From assembly GCA_025363575.1 (NCBI GenBank), contig JANYDM010000031.1, forward strand, positions 1 through 5,980: 5,980 nt of DNA. The letters are read 5' to 3'. This DNA comes from Betaproteobacteria bacterium (lineage in GTDB: Bacteria; Pseudomonadota; Gammaproteobacteria; Burkholderiales; SG8-41). The stretch's first letter is position 1, and every line of letters begins with the position of its first letter. This document shows positions 1 through 5,099 of this stretch, one piece after another. The notes beneath the pieces are model-generated. The model had not been told where the DNA came from, did no database searches, and saw only the letters and a program-made list of their open reading frames with translations. A program made the translations under genes and the position numbers.

Positions 1-663
1 GTCTTCTTCTTTCGATTTCAGGGGCCGGTAGCGCACCTCGACCGGATACATGCGTCCGGACACTTCGATCACCGGCGCCAACTCGTCGCCGTTCGCGAAG
101 TGTTTGGCGAAGCGGTCGGCATCGATCGTGGCCGACGTGACGATGACTTTAAGATCAGGCCGCTGCGGCAGGATTTCCTTCAGGTAGCCCAGCAGGAAGT
201 CGATGTTGAGACTGCGCTCATGCGCTTCGTCGATGATAAGCGTGTCGTACGCGCGCAACAGGCGGTCGCCCTGCGTCTCGGCGAGCAATATCCCATCGGT
301 CATCAATTTTATGTACGTGTCGGATGAGACGCGATCGGTAAATCGGATCTTGTAGCCGACTGCGTGGCCGAGCGGACTTTTCAGTTCCTGCGCGATGCGA
401 GAGGCGACGGTGCGCGCGGCTATGCGACGCGGCTGCGTGTGGCCGATGAGGCCGTTGACGCCGCGCTGGATGTCGAGGCAGATTTTCGGCAACTGCGTGG
501 TTTTGCCGGAACCGGTCTCGCCGCACACGATGACGACCTGGTTCGTGCGAATCGCTCGCGCAATCTCATCGCGGCGCGCGACTACCGGGAGTTCGTCGGG
601 ATACGTCGGACGCGGCAGGTTGGCCAACCGCTGTTGCGTGTCGAATTCGCGGGGTCGATTCAT
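1..663 (-). CDS. hrpA: ATP-dependent RNA helicase HrpA, N-terminal part (runs off left edge)
   Basis: This is the first 221 codons of a DEAH-box (SF2) RNA helicase; the rest lies beyond the left edge. In translation order it shows Walker A GETGSGKT (residues 48-55), motif Ia TQPRR (76-80), TDGILL (122-127), the DEAH box (145-148, followed by ER) and SAT (177-179). The stretches [33 protein letters not shown] and [14 protein letters not shown] closely match the HrpA subfamily as I know it. In E. coli, HrpA has been linked to mRNA processing and, more recently, to rescue of stalled ribosomes; that role is family knowledge. The ATG at 661-663 is chosen because no in-frame ATG is seen just upstream and a TACAAT -10 element lies 11 bases before it. 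From memory, E. coli HrpA has roughly 70 more residues before the helicase core. No Shine-Dalgarno is visible: the bases before the ATG are pyrimidine-rich. Confidence 0.95.
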   Translation of the reverse strand, partial: MNRPREFDTQQRLANLPRPTYPDELPVVARRDEIARAIRTNQVVIVCGETGSGKTTQLPKICLDIQRGVNGLIGHTQPRRIAARTVASRIAQELKSPLGHAVGYKIRFTDRVSSDTYIKLMTDGILLAETQGDRLLRAYDTLIIDEAHERSLNIDFLLGYLKEILPQRPDLKVIVTSATIDADRFAKHFANGDELAPVIEVSGRMYPVEVRYRPLKSKEED

Positions 664-674
664 GGGAGGGGCGC

Positions 675-680
675 ATTGTA
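675..680 (-). promoter_or_regulatory. Putative -10 element (TACAAT) of hrpA
   Basis: On the minus strand this reads TACAAT, five of six matches to TATAAT, flanked on both sides by GCGC. It ends 11 bases before the hrpA ATG, so transcription would start about 4-6 bases before the start codon. The -35 is poor: the best candidate is TTTTCA at a short spacing of 15 bases. The surrounding stretch from 681 to 816 carries no gene I can support. Confidence 0.4.
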
Positions 681-816
681 GCGCACGGGTTGCAGTGAAA
701 ATGTAGCCGGGCCGCGCGTGCAATGGAGATTAAGCGAAGTTTGCGAGCGTTCGGCGCATTAACTTCGAGATCGGCCGCCTATCAGCGAACGCTGGTCGCG
801 ATTGATCGCAAATCGC

Positions 817-849
817 AAAAATCTGTGACTGGTGCAGCACCAGTCGCAG
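817..849 (-). terminator. Intrinsic terminator of the J-domain gene
   Basis: Arms 823-835 and 837-849 form a near-perfect inverted repeat (12 of 13 positions; the one mismatch is C-A in the minus-strand transcript). In the minus-strand direction the hairpin is followed by A and then five T's (821-817). It begins 9 bases after the TAG stop of the J-domain gene. The folded loop would be 3-5 bases. Hairpin, T-tract and position together make this a standard rho-independent terminator, which should separate the J-domain transcript from hrpA. Confidence 0.8.
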
Positions 850-858
850 ACAGTAGGG

Positions 859-1944
859 CTACAAGCCCTGCGCGCGTCGAAGCTCGTCGGTAGACAGCTT
901 CTTTTCCAGCGCATCGCGTTTTCTGGACGCGTCGGCGAGCATCCGGTACGTTTCACCGTTGTCGCTCGGCGTCATCACTGAGTATGCACCCGGCGTTACC
1001 GCGGCCAGCTTGTTGTACCAGGCGTACGCGGCCAGCAGATCCGTATGCGTCGCCTTCTCAGCCGAATAATATTCGGCCAGCGCAACCATCGATGGAATGT
1101 CTCCCGAGGTGGCGGCCTCGGCATAGAAATTTTTGGCTTGTTGCCAGTCCCGATCGACGCCAAGGCCTTTCGCGAAAATTTCTCCAAGGCGGCGTAACGC
1201 CAGCCGACCCCGTTCGTCCAGTGTGCCGTGCGGGTTTTTTCGCGCCCGGCTTTCGTTGCCTATTTTCAGATATAGCTTGCGCGCTTTTTCATAATTTTGC
1301 GCCGCACCCTGGCCGGTAAAGTAAGCGTCGGCAGCCTGCTGAGGCGCTTGTTCATTGTAGCGCCGCCACTGGCCCGCGATTTCCCCGTCCTTGCTATCCG
1401 TGACTTCGATGTCCTTGACTGCATGCGTGAAGGCCCCGGCAATTCCGGCAGCAAGCGCGGCGGCACCGAGCACAAAAACCCACTGTTTTTTTGATGACTG
1501 TTGTCCTGGAGCGACGTTGTCCGCGGCTGGGCGCGCGTCCGGCGGTTGTTGTGCACCCGGTGACGAATGCTGCTCGTGCTCATGGAAACCCCACCGCTTG
1601 CGGCCACGTTCAGGCGCCGAATCGCTCGCGCGCTGGCGAGGCCCATGAGCGTCTGAAGGCGCCTCGGCCCGTCTATGCCTCTGAAAGCCGCGATTCCGGT
1701 CGGCGGCCTCCGTTCCTGAGTCGCTCGCGCGTGAAGCGTCGTAGCCTTTTCTCTTCAGCGGATCGGACAAAGTAGCGTATGCGCGATTGATGTCGGCCAT
1801 CAACTCGACACTGCCATGCCCGGGATTTTTATCCGGGTGATATTGGCGCGCCAGAGTACGATAAGCAGAACGGATTATCTCGGGGCTGGCGCCGGGGGAC
1901 ACCTCGAGAATATCGTAAAGCGTATAGCTCATCAGGCTCTGCAT
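859..1944 (-). CDS. J-domain membrane protein with C-terminal Sel1-like repeats
   Basis: This 361-residue protein has a canonical DnaJ domain at about residues 6-69: YTLYDILEVSPGAS, helix II, the HPD signature (36-38), then NRAYATLSDPLKRKGYD. J-domains stimulate the ATPase of Hsp70 (DnaK) through HPD. The Gly/Phe region, zinc-finger cysteines and C-terminal substrate domains of true DnaJ are absent. Residues 70-152 are an Arg/His/Ser/Pro-rich, probably disordered linker. One hydrophobic segment follows (about 155-173) after KK, then TPR/Sel1-like helical repeats (about 204-228, 247-280, 283-312), for example RRLGEIFAKGLGVDRDWQQAKNFYAEAATSGD in pieces. The positive charge before the segment suggests a cytoplasmic J-domain and a periplasmic repeat domain (inference). 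The start may be the ATG at 1942-1944 or the one at 1930-1932, which gives MSYTLYDILEV and has a weak AGAG five bases upstream; I slightly favour the inner one but report the longer form. The gene ends at its own terminator. The client is unknown. Confidence 0.88.
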   Translation of the reverse strand: MQSLMSYTLYDILEVSPGASPEIIRSAYRTLARQYHPDKNPGHGSVELMADINRAYATLSDPLKRKGYDASRASDSGTEAADRNRGFQRHRRAEAPSDAHGPRQRASDSAPERGRKRWGFHEHEQHSSPGAQQPPDARPAADNVAPGQQSSKKQWVFVLGAAALAAGIAGAFTHAVKDIEVTDSKDGEIAGQWRRYNEQAPQQAADAYFTGQGAAQNYEKARKLYLKIGNESRARKNPHGTLDERGRLALRRLGEIFAKGLGVDRDWQQAKNFYAEAATSGDIPSMVALAEYYSAEKATHTDLLAAYAWYNKLAAVTPGAYSVMTPSDNGETYRMLADASRKRDALEKKLSTDELRRAQGL

Positions 1945-2179
1945 ACCGGTCAGTTAAACGATACGGAGTTCAATATGACATCTGGCATTTTAATGCAACC
2001 GCTCGAGATGTGAAAATCCTCACTGGAAATATGCAGTCGGGGTTTGTCCGACAGGCAAATTTTGCAAAACAAAGCCGCCCTGAGGTGACATCGATAAAAC
2101 GATGGTGAACTGCAGGACGTGACGCAAAAGTCATCACCAGCTTTTTCAAATCTCAAATAAGACGCGCTGCCCCGGTTCG

Positions 2180-2211
2180 AGGTTTGCGCCCGCACAGGTT
2201 TGCGCCCGCAC
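2180..2211. repeat. Exact 16-base tandem duplication upstream of the gntR promoter
   Basis: The unit aggtttgcgcccgcac occurs twice head to tail (2180-2195 and 2196-2211) with no mismatch. The second copy ends at the base before the -35 hexamer. It may be a recent slippage duplication or a doubled protein-binding site; the sequence alone does not decide. Confidence 0.9.
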
Positions 2212-2240
2212 TTGACGTCTTGGTATACCAACGGTATTCT
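2212..2240 (+). promoter_or_regulatory. Sigma70-type promoter of gntR
   Basis: TTGACG (2212-2217, five of six matches to the -35 consensus) and TATTCT (2235-2240, four of six) are separated by exactly 17 bases. The expected transcription start, about 7 bases after the -10, is near 2247, which is the A of the gntR ATG. This would give a leaderless mRNA and fits the absence of any Shine-Dalgarno before that ATG. Confidence 0.65.
2220..2231. promoter_or_regulatory. Palindromic GntR/FadR-type operator (TTGGTATACCAA)
   Basis: This is a perfect 12-base palindrome lying between the -35 and -10 hexamers of the gntR promoter. The TGGT...ACCA outline is typical of FadR-subfamily (FCD) GntR operators, and to my recollection TGGTATACCA is the core of the UxuR/ExuR type of site. 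The next gene encodes such a regulator, so autorepression by blocking RNA polymerase is the straightforward inference. A further GGTAT half-site begins 11 bases after the first one (2222 and 2233), about one helical turn, overlapping the -10. Confidence 0.7.
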
Positions 2241-2246
2241 GAACCC

Positions 2247-2927
2247 ATGTCTCCAGTTGCCGCGCGCAAAGCCGTTCCCGCCAACGCAGCCGGCCCATAT
2301 GAAAAACTTAAGCTGATGATTCTCGACGGGGAACTGGCCGGTGGCGAACCGCTGATCGAACGCCCGCTTGCCGAGCGCCTCGGCGTCAGCCGCACGCCGG
2401 TCAGGGAGACGATTTTTCGGCTCGCGCGCGAGGGTCTGGTGCGAGTGATCGAAGGCAAAGGCGCCTTTGTCGCGTCCTATACCATCGAGGACATGATCGA
2501 AATTTATCAGATGCGCGAAGGGCTCGAGCCGCTCGCCGCGCGTCTCGCCTGTGCAAACCTGACTGACGAGCACCTGGATCGGCACGAAGAACAATTAAGC
2601 CGCTACCGTGCGCGGCCCGCGCTGCGCCATGAAGATCCGGGCAAATGGCGGCGGCTCGGCCGGGACTTTCACAACATGTTTATCCATGCATCCAAAAACG
2701 CGCGGTTGATCCGCGCAATCGAGGGCATGCAGCACCAGATCGAGTTGTTCCGCGGACTCGGCAGCACGATCAATCCGCGCACCGATTTAAAGAGCGCGGT
2801 CGAGGAGCACGCCGAAATTCTACAGGCACTGCGCGCGCGCAGTCCGCAGCGCGCTGAGAAAGCGGTGCGCGCGCATTTGCAGAATGGATTGCGCTACCGG
2901 ATCGAAGCGCTGCAAGCGAAACGTTGA
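2247..2927 (+). CDS. GntR-family transcriptional regulator, FCD (FadR) subfamily
   Basis: This 226-residue protein has the usual two-domain layout. The N-terminal winged helix-turn-helix (about 17-78) reads LAERLGVSRTPVRETIFRLA, then EGLVRVIEGKGAFVA for the wing, a very typical GntR signature. The C-terminal all-helical FCD ligand domain (about 84-222) includes YQMREGLEPLAARLA, DFHNMFIHASKN, EEHAEIL and VRAHL. Histidines 142, 188 and 210 fit the metal-binding positions of FCD proteins, but the position four before H142, often Asp, is Gly138 here. Such regulators usually sense carboxylates or acyl-CoA-related metabolites and repress neighbouring catabolic genes. The ATG at 2247 is chosen over the TTG at 2184 because a promoter and operator fill the interval and the domain begins normally. 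There is no Shine-Dalgarno, and a leaderless transcript is predicted. The gene lies 65 bases before the catabolic cluster, its probable target along with itself. The ligand is unknown. Confidence 0.93.
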   Translation: MSPVAARKAVPANAAGPYEKLKLMILDGELAGGEPLIERPLAERLGVSRTPVRETIFRLAREGLVRVIEGKGAFVASYTIEDMIEIYQMREGLEPLAARLACANLTDEHLDRHEEQLSRYRARPALRHEDPGKWRRLGRDFHNMFIHASKNARLIRAIEGMQHQIELFRGLGSTINPRTDLKSAVEEHAEILQALRARSPQRAEKAVRAHLQNGLRYRIEALQAKR

Positions 2928-2958
2928 TCGCGCGCCGGCGAACAGCGGGCAATGTCCG

Positions 2959-2978
2959 CGCGCACGGCGCGTTTTTTT
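2959..2978 (+). terminator. Short GC hairpin with seven T's between gntR and the catabolic genes
   Basis: CGCGC (2959-2963), loop ACG, GCGCG (2967-2971), followed at once by seven T's (2972-2978). It starts 31 bases after the gntR stop and ends two bases before the Shine-Dalgarno of the next gene. The five-pair all-GC stem is short, so it could be a partial terminator or attenuator that lowers expression of the downstream genes relative to gntR. Alternatively, the U-tract could act as a translation-enhancing, S1-binding stretch before the GTG start. Confidence 0.6.
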
Positions 2979-2980
2979 GT

Positions 2981-2988
2981 GAGGAGGA
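2981..2988 (+). promoter_or_regulatory. Strong ribosome binding site that fixes a GTG start
   Basis: GAGGAGGA contains AGGAGG (2982-2987) five bases before the GTG at 2993. It settles the start of the first dehydratase subunit; longer in-frame readings would begin at the gntR stop and translate the terminator hairpin and this site. Confidence 0.85.
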
Positions 2989-2992
2989 ACCT

Positions 2993-3433
2993 GTGAGCGA
3001 AGAAGCGAGCACCAGCAAGGTGTGGGAATCGATACCGGTCGGCGACGATCTGGGATCGCTCGATTACGTGTTGACGGCGCAGATGGTCGCCGATTACCGG
3101 CGCGTAGTCGACAACCCGCACGCGGCTTATCCGACCGTCGCGGCGCGCCATCCGGCCAATCTTTTTTACCGCAAGTACGCGGCGGTGATGCGCGTGCCGA
3201 ACATGGGGCACGATTCCGAATATTTCAATCCGCCGGTGGCAGGCAAGCGCATCACGATCACCGGGCGCATCGCCGATAAATACATCCGCCGCGGCAATAC
3301 TTACCTGATCGTGGAAGCCACTGCGGTGGATGAAGACGGGCGGCTGATCGAAAAGAGCCGCCTGGTCGGCCTCGCGCGTGAAGTCGGCAAGGAAACGGCG
3401 CACGCGAACATAGCGAAGAAATGGGGAACATGA
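2993..3433 (+). CDS. MaoC/FAS1-like hot-dog dehydratase, N-terminal-type subunit
   Basis: This 146-residue protein is about the size of one hot-dog domain. It resembles the FAS1-like dehydratase N-terminal family (the MaoC_dehydrat_N type): DYVLTAQMVADYRRVVDNPH near residues 24-43, then HPANLFYRKYAAVMRVPN, EYFNPPVAGKRITITGRIADKY (split here for length, 77-97) and a strand pair YLIVEATAVDEDGRLIEKSR (104-123). Proteins of this type often pair with a second, catalytic hot-dog subunit to make an enoyl-CoA (R)-hydratase, as in the mycobacterial HadAB/HadBC enzymes and steroid ChsH1-ChsH2. The next gene supplies such a partner and overlaps this one by one base, suggesting coupled translation and a heteromeric enzyme. 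The GTG start is fixed by a strong ribosome binding site. The consensus GDxNPxH-type hydratase motif is not clearly present, though D40-N-P-H43 vaguely recalls it, so the active site is probably in the partner. The substrate is unknown. Confidence 0.82.
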   Translation: MSEEASTSKVWESIPVGDDLGSLDYVLTAQMVADYRRVVDNPHAAYPTVAARHPANLFYRKYAAVMRVPNMGHDSEYFNPPVAGKRITITGRIADKYIRRGNTYLIVEATAVDEDGRLIEKSRLVGLAREVGKETAHANIAKKWGT

Positions 3434-3891
3434 TGGCGGCGCAATTGAACGGCGGTGACCGGCTGCAGCCGGTCACGCACGAGGTGACGAACGACAAAAT
3501 GATCGAGTTCGAAAAAGTGGTGTGGGACCGCGGCCGCAATTCACACAGCGACATCAACGTCGCCAGGGCGGACGGGATTCAGCGCACTATCGCGTCCGGC
3601 CAGAACCAGATGGCGTTTCTGCACGAGATGATGGAGCGCAATTTCGGCGACGCCTGGGTGTATGGCGGAAAAATTTCGGCGCGCTATATCCATCCGGTTT
3701 ACGCCGGCGACCATCTGACGGCGACTGGATTGGTGACTGAAGTCACCATGGTCGACGGCAAGCCGCGAGTGACGCTGCAAGTCTGGTGCGAAAACCAGGA
3801 TGGCCGCAAAACGTCCGCGGGCACCGCAAGCGCCGGCCAGCCATCGGACCTGCGCAGTTGGATCGACGGCGACAAGCAGGCAGCGGCATGA
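3433..3891 (+). CDS. MaoC-like hot-dog dehydratase, putative catalytic subunit
   Basis: This is a single hot-dog domain of 152 residues. The stretch NSHSDINVARADG (36-48) with TIASGQ (52-57) corresponds to the hydratase region of MaoC/PhaJ-type enzymes (NPxHxDxxxA...G...iahG). H38 fits the catalytic His and D40 the following conserved Asp. The usual catalytic Asp five before the His is not in register: position 33 is Arg, and D32 is one residue further away. GGKISARYIHPVYAGDHLTATG (79-100, shown in parts) is the typical hot-dog strand and turn before the last sheet. The expected reaction is reversible hydration of a trans-enoyl-CoA, probably as a heteromer with the preceding product. Starts at 3421, 3430 and 3433 are possible; 3433 is chosen because GGGGA (3423-3427) lies five bases before it and TGATG couples it to the upstream stop. 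Its 3' end overlaps the CoA-transferase gene by ATGA. Confidence 0.84.
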   Translation: MAAQLNGGDRLQPVTHEVTNDKMIEFEKVVWDRGRNSHSDINVARADGIQRTIASGQNQMAFLHEMMERNFGDAWVYGGKISARYIHPVYAGDHLTATGLVTEVTMVDGKPRVTLQVWCENQDGRKTSAGTASAGQPSDLRSWIDGDKQAAA

Positions 3892-5075
3892 CGCCCGGCG
3901 CGCTGGAGGGTGTGCGCGTCATCGAACTCACGCACGCGTGGGCGGGACCGTACTGCGGAATGATGCTCGGCGATATGGGCGCCGAAGTCATCAAGATCGA
4001 AAACCCGCGCCAGAAAACGGAGGCCCGCGGCGGCTATCCTTACCTCGGCAACGAGAGCGTGCTCTTCATGATGCTCCATCGCAACAAAAAAAGCGTCACG
4101 CTTGATCTGAAGAATCCCGCGAGCAAACAAATCTTTTTTGATCTCGTAAAGTCAGCCGACATCCTGATCCAGAATTTCCGGCCCGGCCTGATGAAAAAAC
4201 TGGGGCTCACCTATGGGACGCTGAAGGAAATCAATCCGGCGCTCATCTACGCGTCGCTGTCGGGCTACGGCAATACCGGTCCGAAAGCGGAGGACCCCGG
4301 CGTCAACATGATTGCGCTGGCGGAAAGCGGACTCGCCGCGACCACCATCGACGGCGACCGTCCGCCGGTGCCGATGGGCTACGCGCTGTGCGACGTGGTG
4401 GCGTCGATGTGGGCGAGCCACGGCATCTTGTCGGCATACATACGGCGCATCAAAACCGGCCAAGGCCAGGAAGTCGATATGTCGCTCGTCGAAGCGGGTA
4501 TATCGCTGATGACAAGTCCGGTCGCCCAGCATTTCCACGTCAAAGGCGACTGGGTCGCGCAGACCGGCCGCAATGACAGCAACGCGCCCTCGGGATTTTT
4601 CCTGTGCGCGGACGGCAGTTATCTGACGGTCTTTGCAAGTTACCCGGCGCTGTGGGACCGCTTCATCGAAGTAATGAATCTGCCGCACCTGGCGACCGAT
4701 CCACGCTTTGCTACGCGCGATGCGCGCACCGTCAATGCACATGCGCTGCACGAAATCATCGCCAGGATCTATGCGACCAGGCCGACCGCGTACTGGGTCG
4801 ACCTGCTCGTGAAAGGTGGCATCCCCGCATCACCGGTCAATACGGTCGGCCAGATGATCGCGGATCCGCAAGTGATCGCACGCGAGATGATCGTCGAGCA
4901 GGAGCATCCAACGGCCGGCAAAATCAGCGTGATCGGCGTGCCCGTGAAGCTTTCAGAAACACCCGGCAGCGTGCGCACACCCGCGCCGCTGCTCGGCGAA
5001 CATACGGCGGAAGTACTGAGCGCGCTCGGATACCGCGCACAGCTGACCGCACTTAAAAAAGCCGGCGTCGTTTAA
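3888..5075 (+). CDS. Family III CoA-transferase (CaiB/BaiF type)
   Basis: This 395-residue protein has the usual length and full layout of CaiB/BaiF transferases: ALEGVRVIELTHAWAGPYCGMMLGDMGAEVIKIENP (5-40, given as a family landmark), HRNKKSVTLDLK (64-75), DILIQNFRPG (91-100), NPALIYASLSGYGNTGP (116-132), and PVPMGYALCDVVAS (160-173) followed by RIKTGQGQEVDMSL. D169 is placed where formyl-CoA:oxalate CoA-transferase carries its catalytic Asp, which forms the acyl-aspartyl anhydride. The C-terminal part has GIPASPVNTV and DPQVIAREM, also standard. The enzyme moves CoA between carboxylic acids, often with succinyl-CoA as donor, in the cytoplasm. The ATG at 3888 is chosen because ATGA overlaps the upstream stop and the family N-terminus begins there; an upstream in-frame ATG at 3786 would add 34 atypical residues. 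Its place between a hydratase pair and a carboxylate-binding protein suggests it activates the imported acid. The exact substrate is not predictable from sequence alone. Confidence 0.93.
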   Translation: MTPGALEGVRVIELTHAWAGPYCGMMLGDMGAEVIKIENPRQKTEARGGYPYLGNESVLFMMLHRNKKSVTLDLKNPASKQIFFDLVKSADILIQNFRPGLMKKLGLTYGTLKEINPALIYASLSGYGNTGPKAEDPGVNMIALAESGLAATTIDGDRPPVPMGYALCDVVASMWASHGILSAYIRRIKTGQGQEVDMSLVEAGISLMTSPVAQHFHVKGDWVAQTGRNDSNAPSGFFLCADGSYLTVFASYPALWDRFIEVMNLPHLATDPRFATRDARTVNAHALHEIIARIYATRPTAYWVDLLVKGGIPASPVNTVGQMIADPQVIAREMIVEQEHPTAGKISVIGVPVKLSETPGSVRTPAPLLGEHTAEVLSALGYRAQLTALKKAGVV

Positions 5076-5088
5076 TCGCGCCGCAGCG

Positions 5089-5094
5089 AAGGAG
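5089..5094 (+). promoter_or_regulatory. Ribosome binding site of the Bug/TctC gene
   Basis: AAGGAG sits five bases before the ATG at 5100 in the 24-base gap after the CoA-transferase stop. No terminator or promoter is seen in this gap, so the genes are probably co-transcribed. Confidence 0.8.
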
Positions 5095-5099
5095 AGGCA

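Larger units (their letters stand above)
1945..2246. other. Divergent intergenic region between the J-domain gene and gntR
   Basis: No gene is supported in these 302 bases. The part from about 1950 to 2160 is clearly richer in A and T than the flanking genes. It holds short symmetric elements: gcatt-tt-aatgc (1985-1996), overlapping palindromes gcaaa-t-tttgc (2055-2065) and TTTTGCAAAA (2060-2069), and catcg-ataaaa-cgatg (2089-2104). The promoter of the J-domain gene should lie here. The best minus-strand candidate, TTGCAT (1998-1993), 17 bases, TATTGA (1975-1970), matches consensus at only three of six positions in each box, so I do not call it. I see no sigma32-type heat-shock promoter. The right end carries the gntR control elements listed separately. 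Confidence 0.7.

Noticed and set aside
1266..1646. Open frames on both strands overlapping the J-domain gene's linker and membrane segment
   Set aside because: The J-domain frame is continuous from HPD through the repeats to a stop beside a terminator; the others are compositional shadows.
2184..2246. Upstream TTG start that would add 21 residues to the GntR protein
   Set aside because: It would translate the tandem repeat, promoter and operator, and the added residues resemble nothing in the family.
1950..2594. 214-residue open frame on the minus strand across the intergenic region and the 5' half of gntR
   Set aside because: It runs antisense through the GntR winged-helix domain, lacks recognisable motifs and covers the promoter and operator; it is a shadow of the GC-rich codons on the other strand.
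2924..2958. Possible promoter for the catabolic genes (TTGATC with GGCAAT, spacing 18) in the gntR tail
   Set aside because: The -10 match is only three of six and transcription would start at the edge of the terminator-like hairpin; too weak to call.
4152..4751. 199-residue open frame antisense to the CoA-transferase gene
   Set aside because: The sense frame has complete CaiB/BaiF motifs; the antisense product is rich in Arg/His/Asp and has no domain signal.
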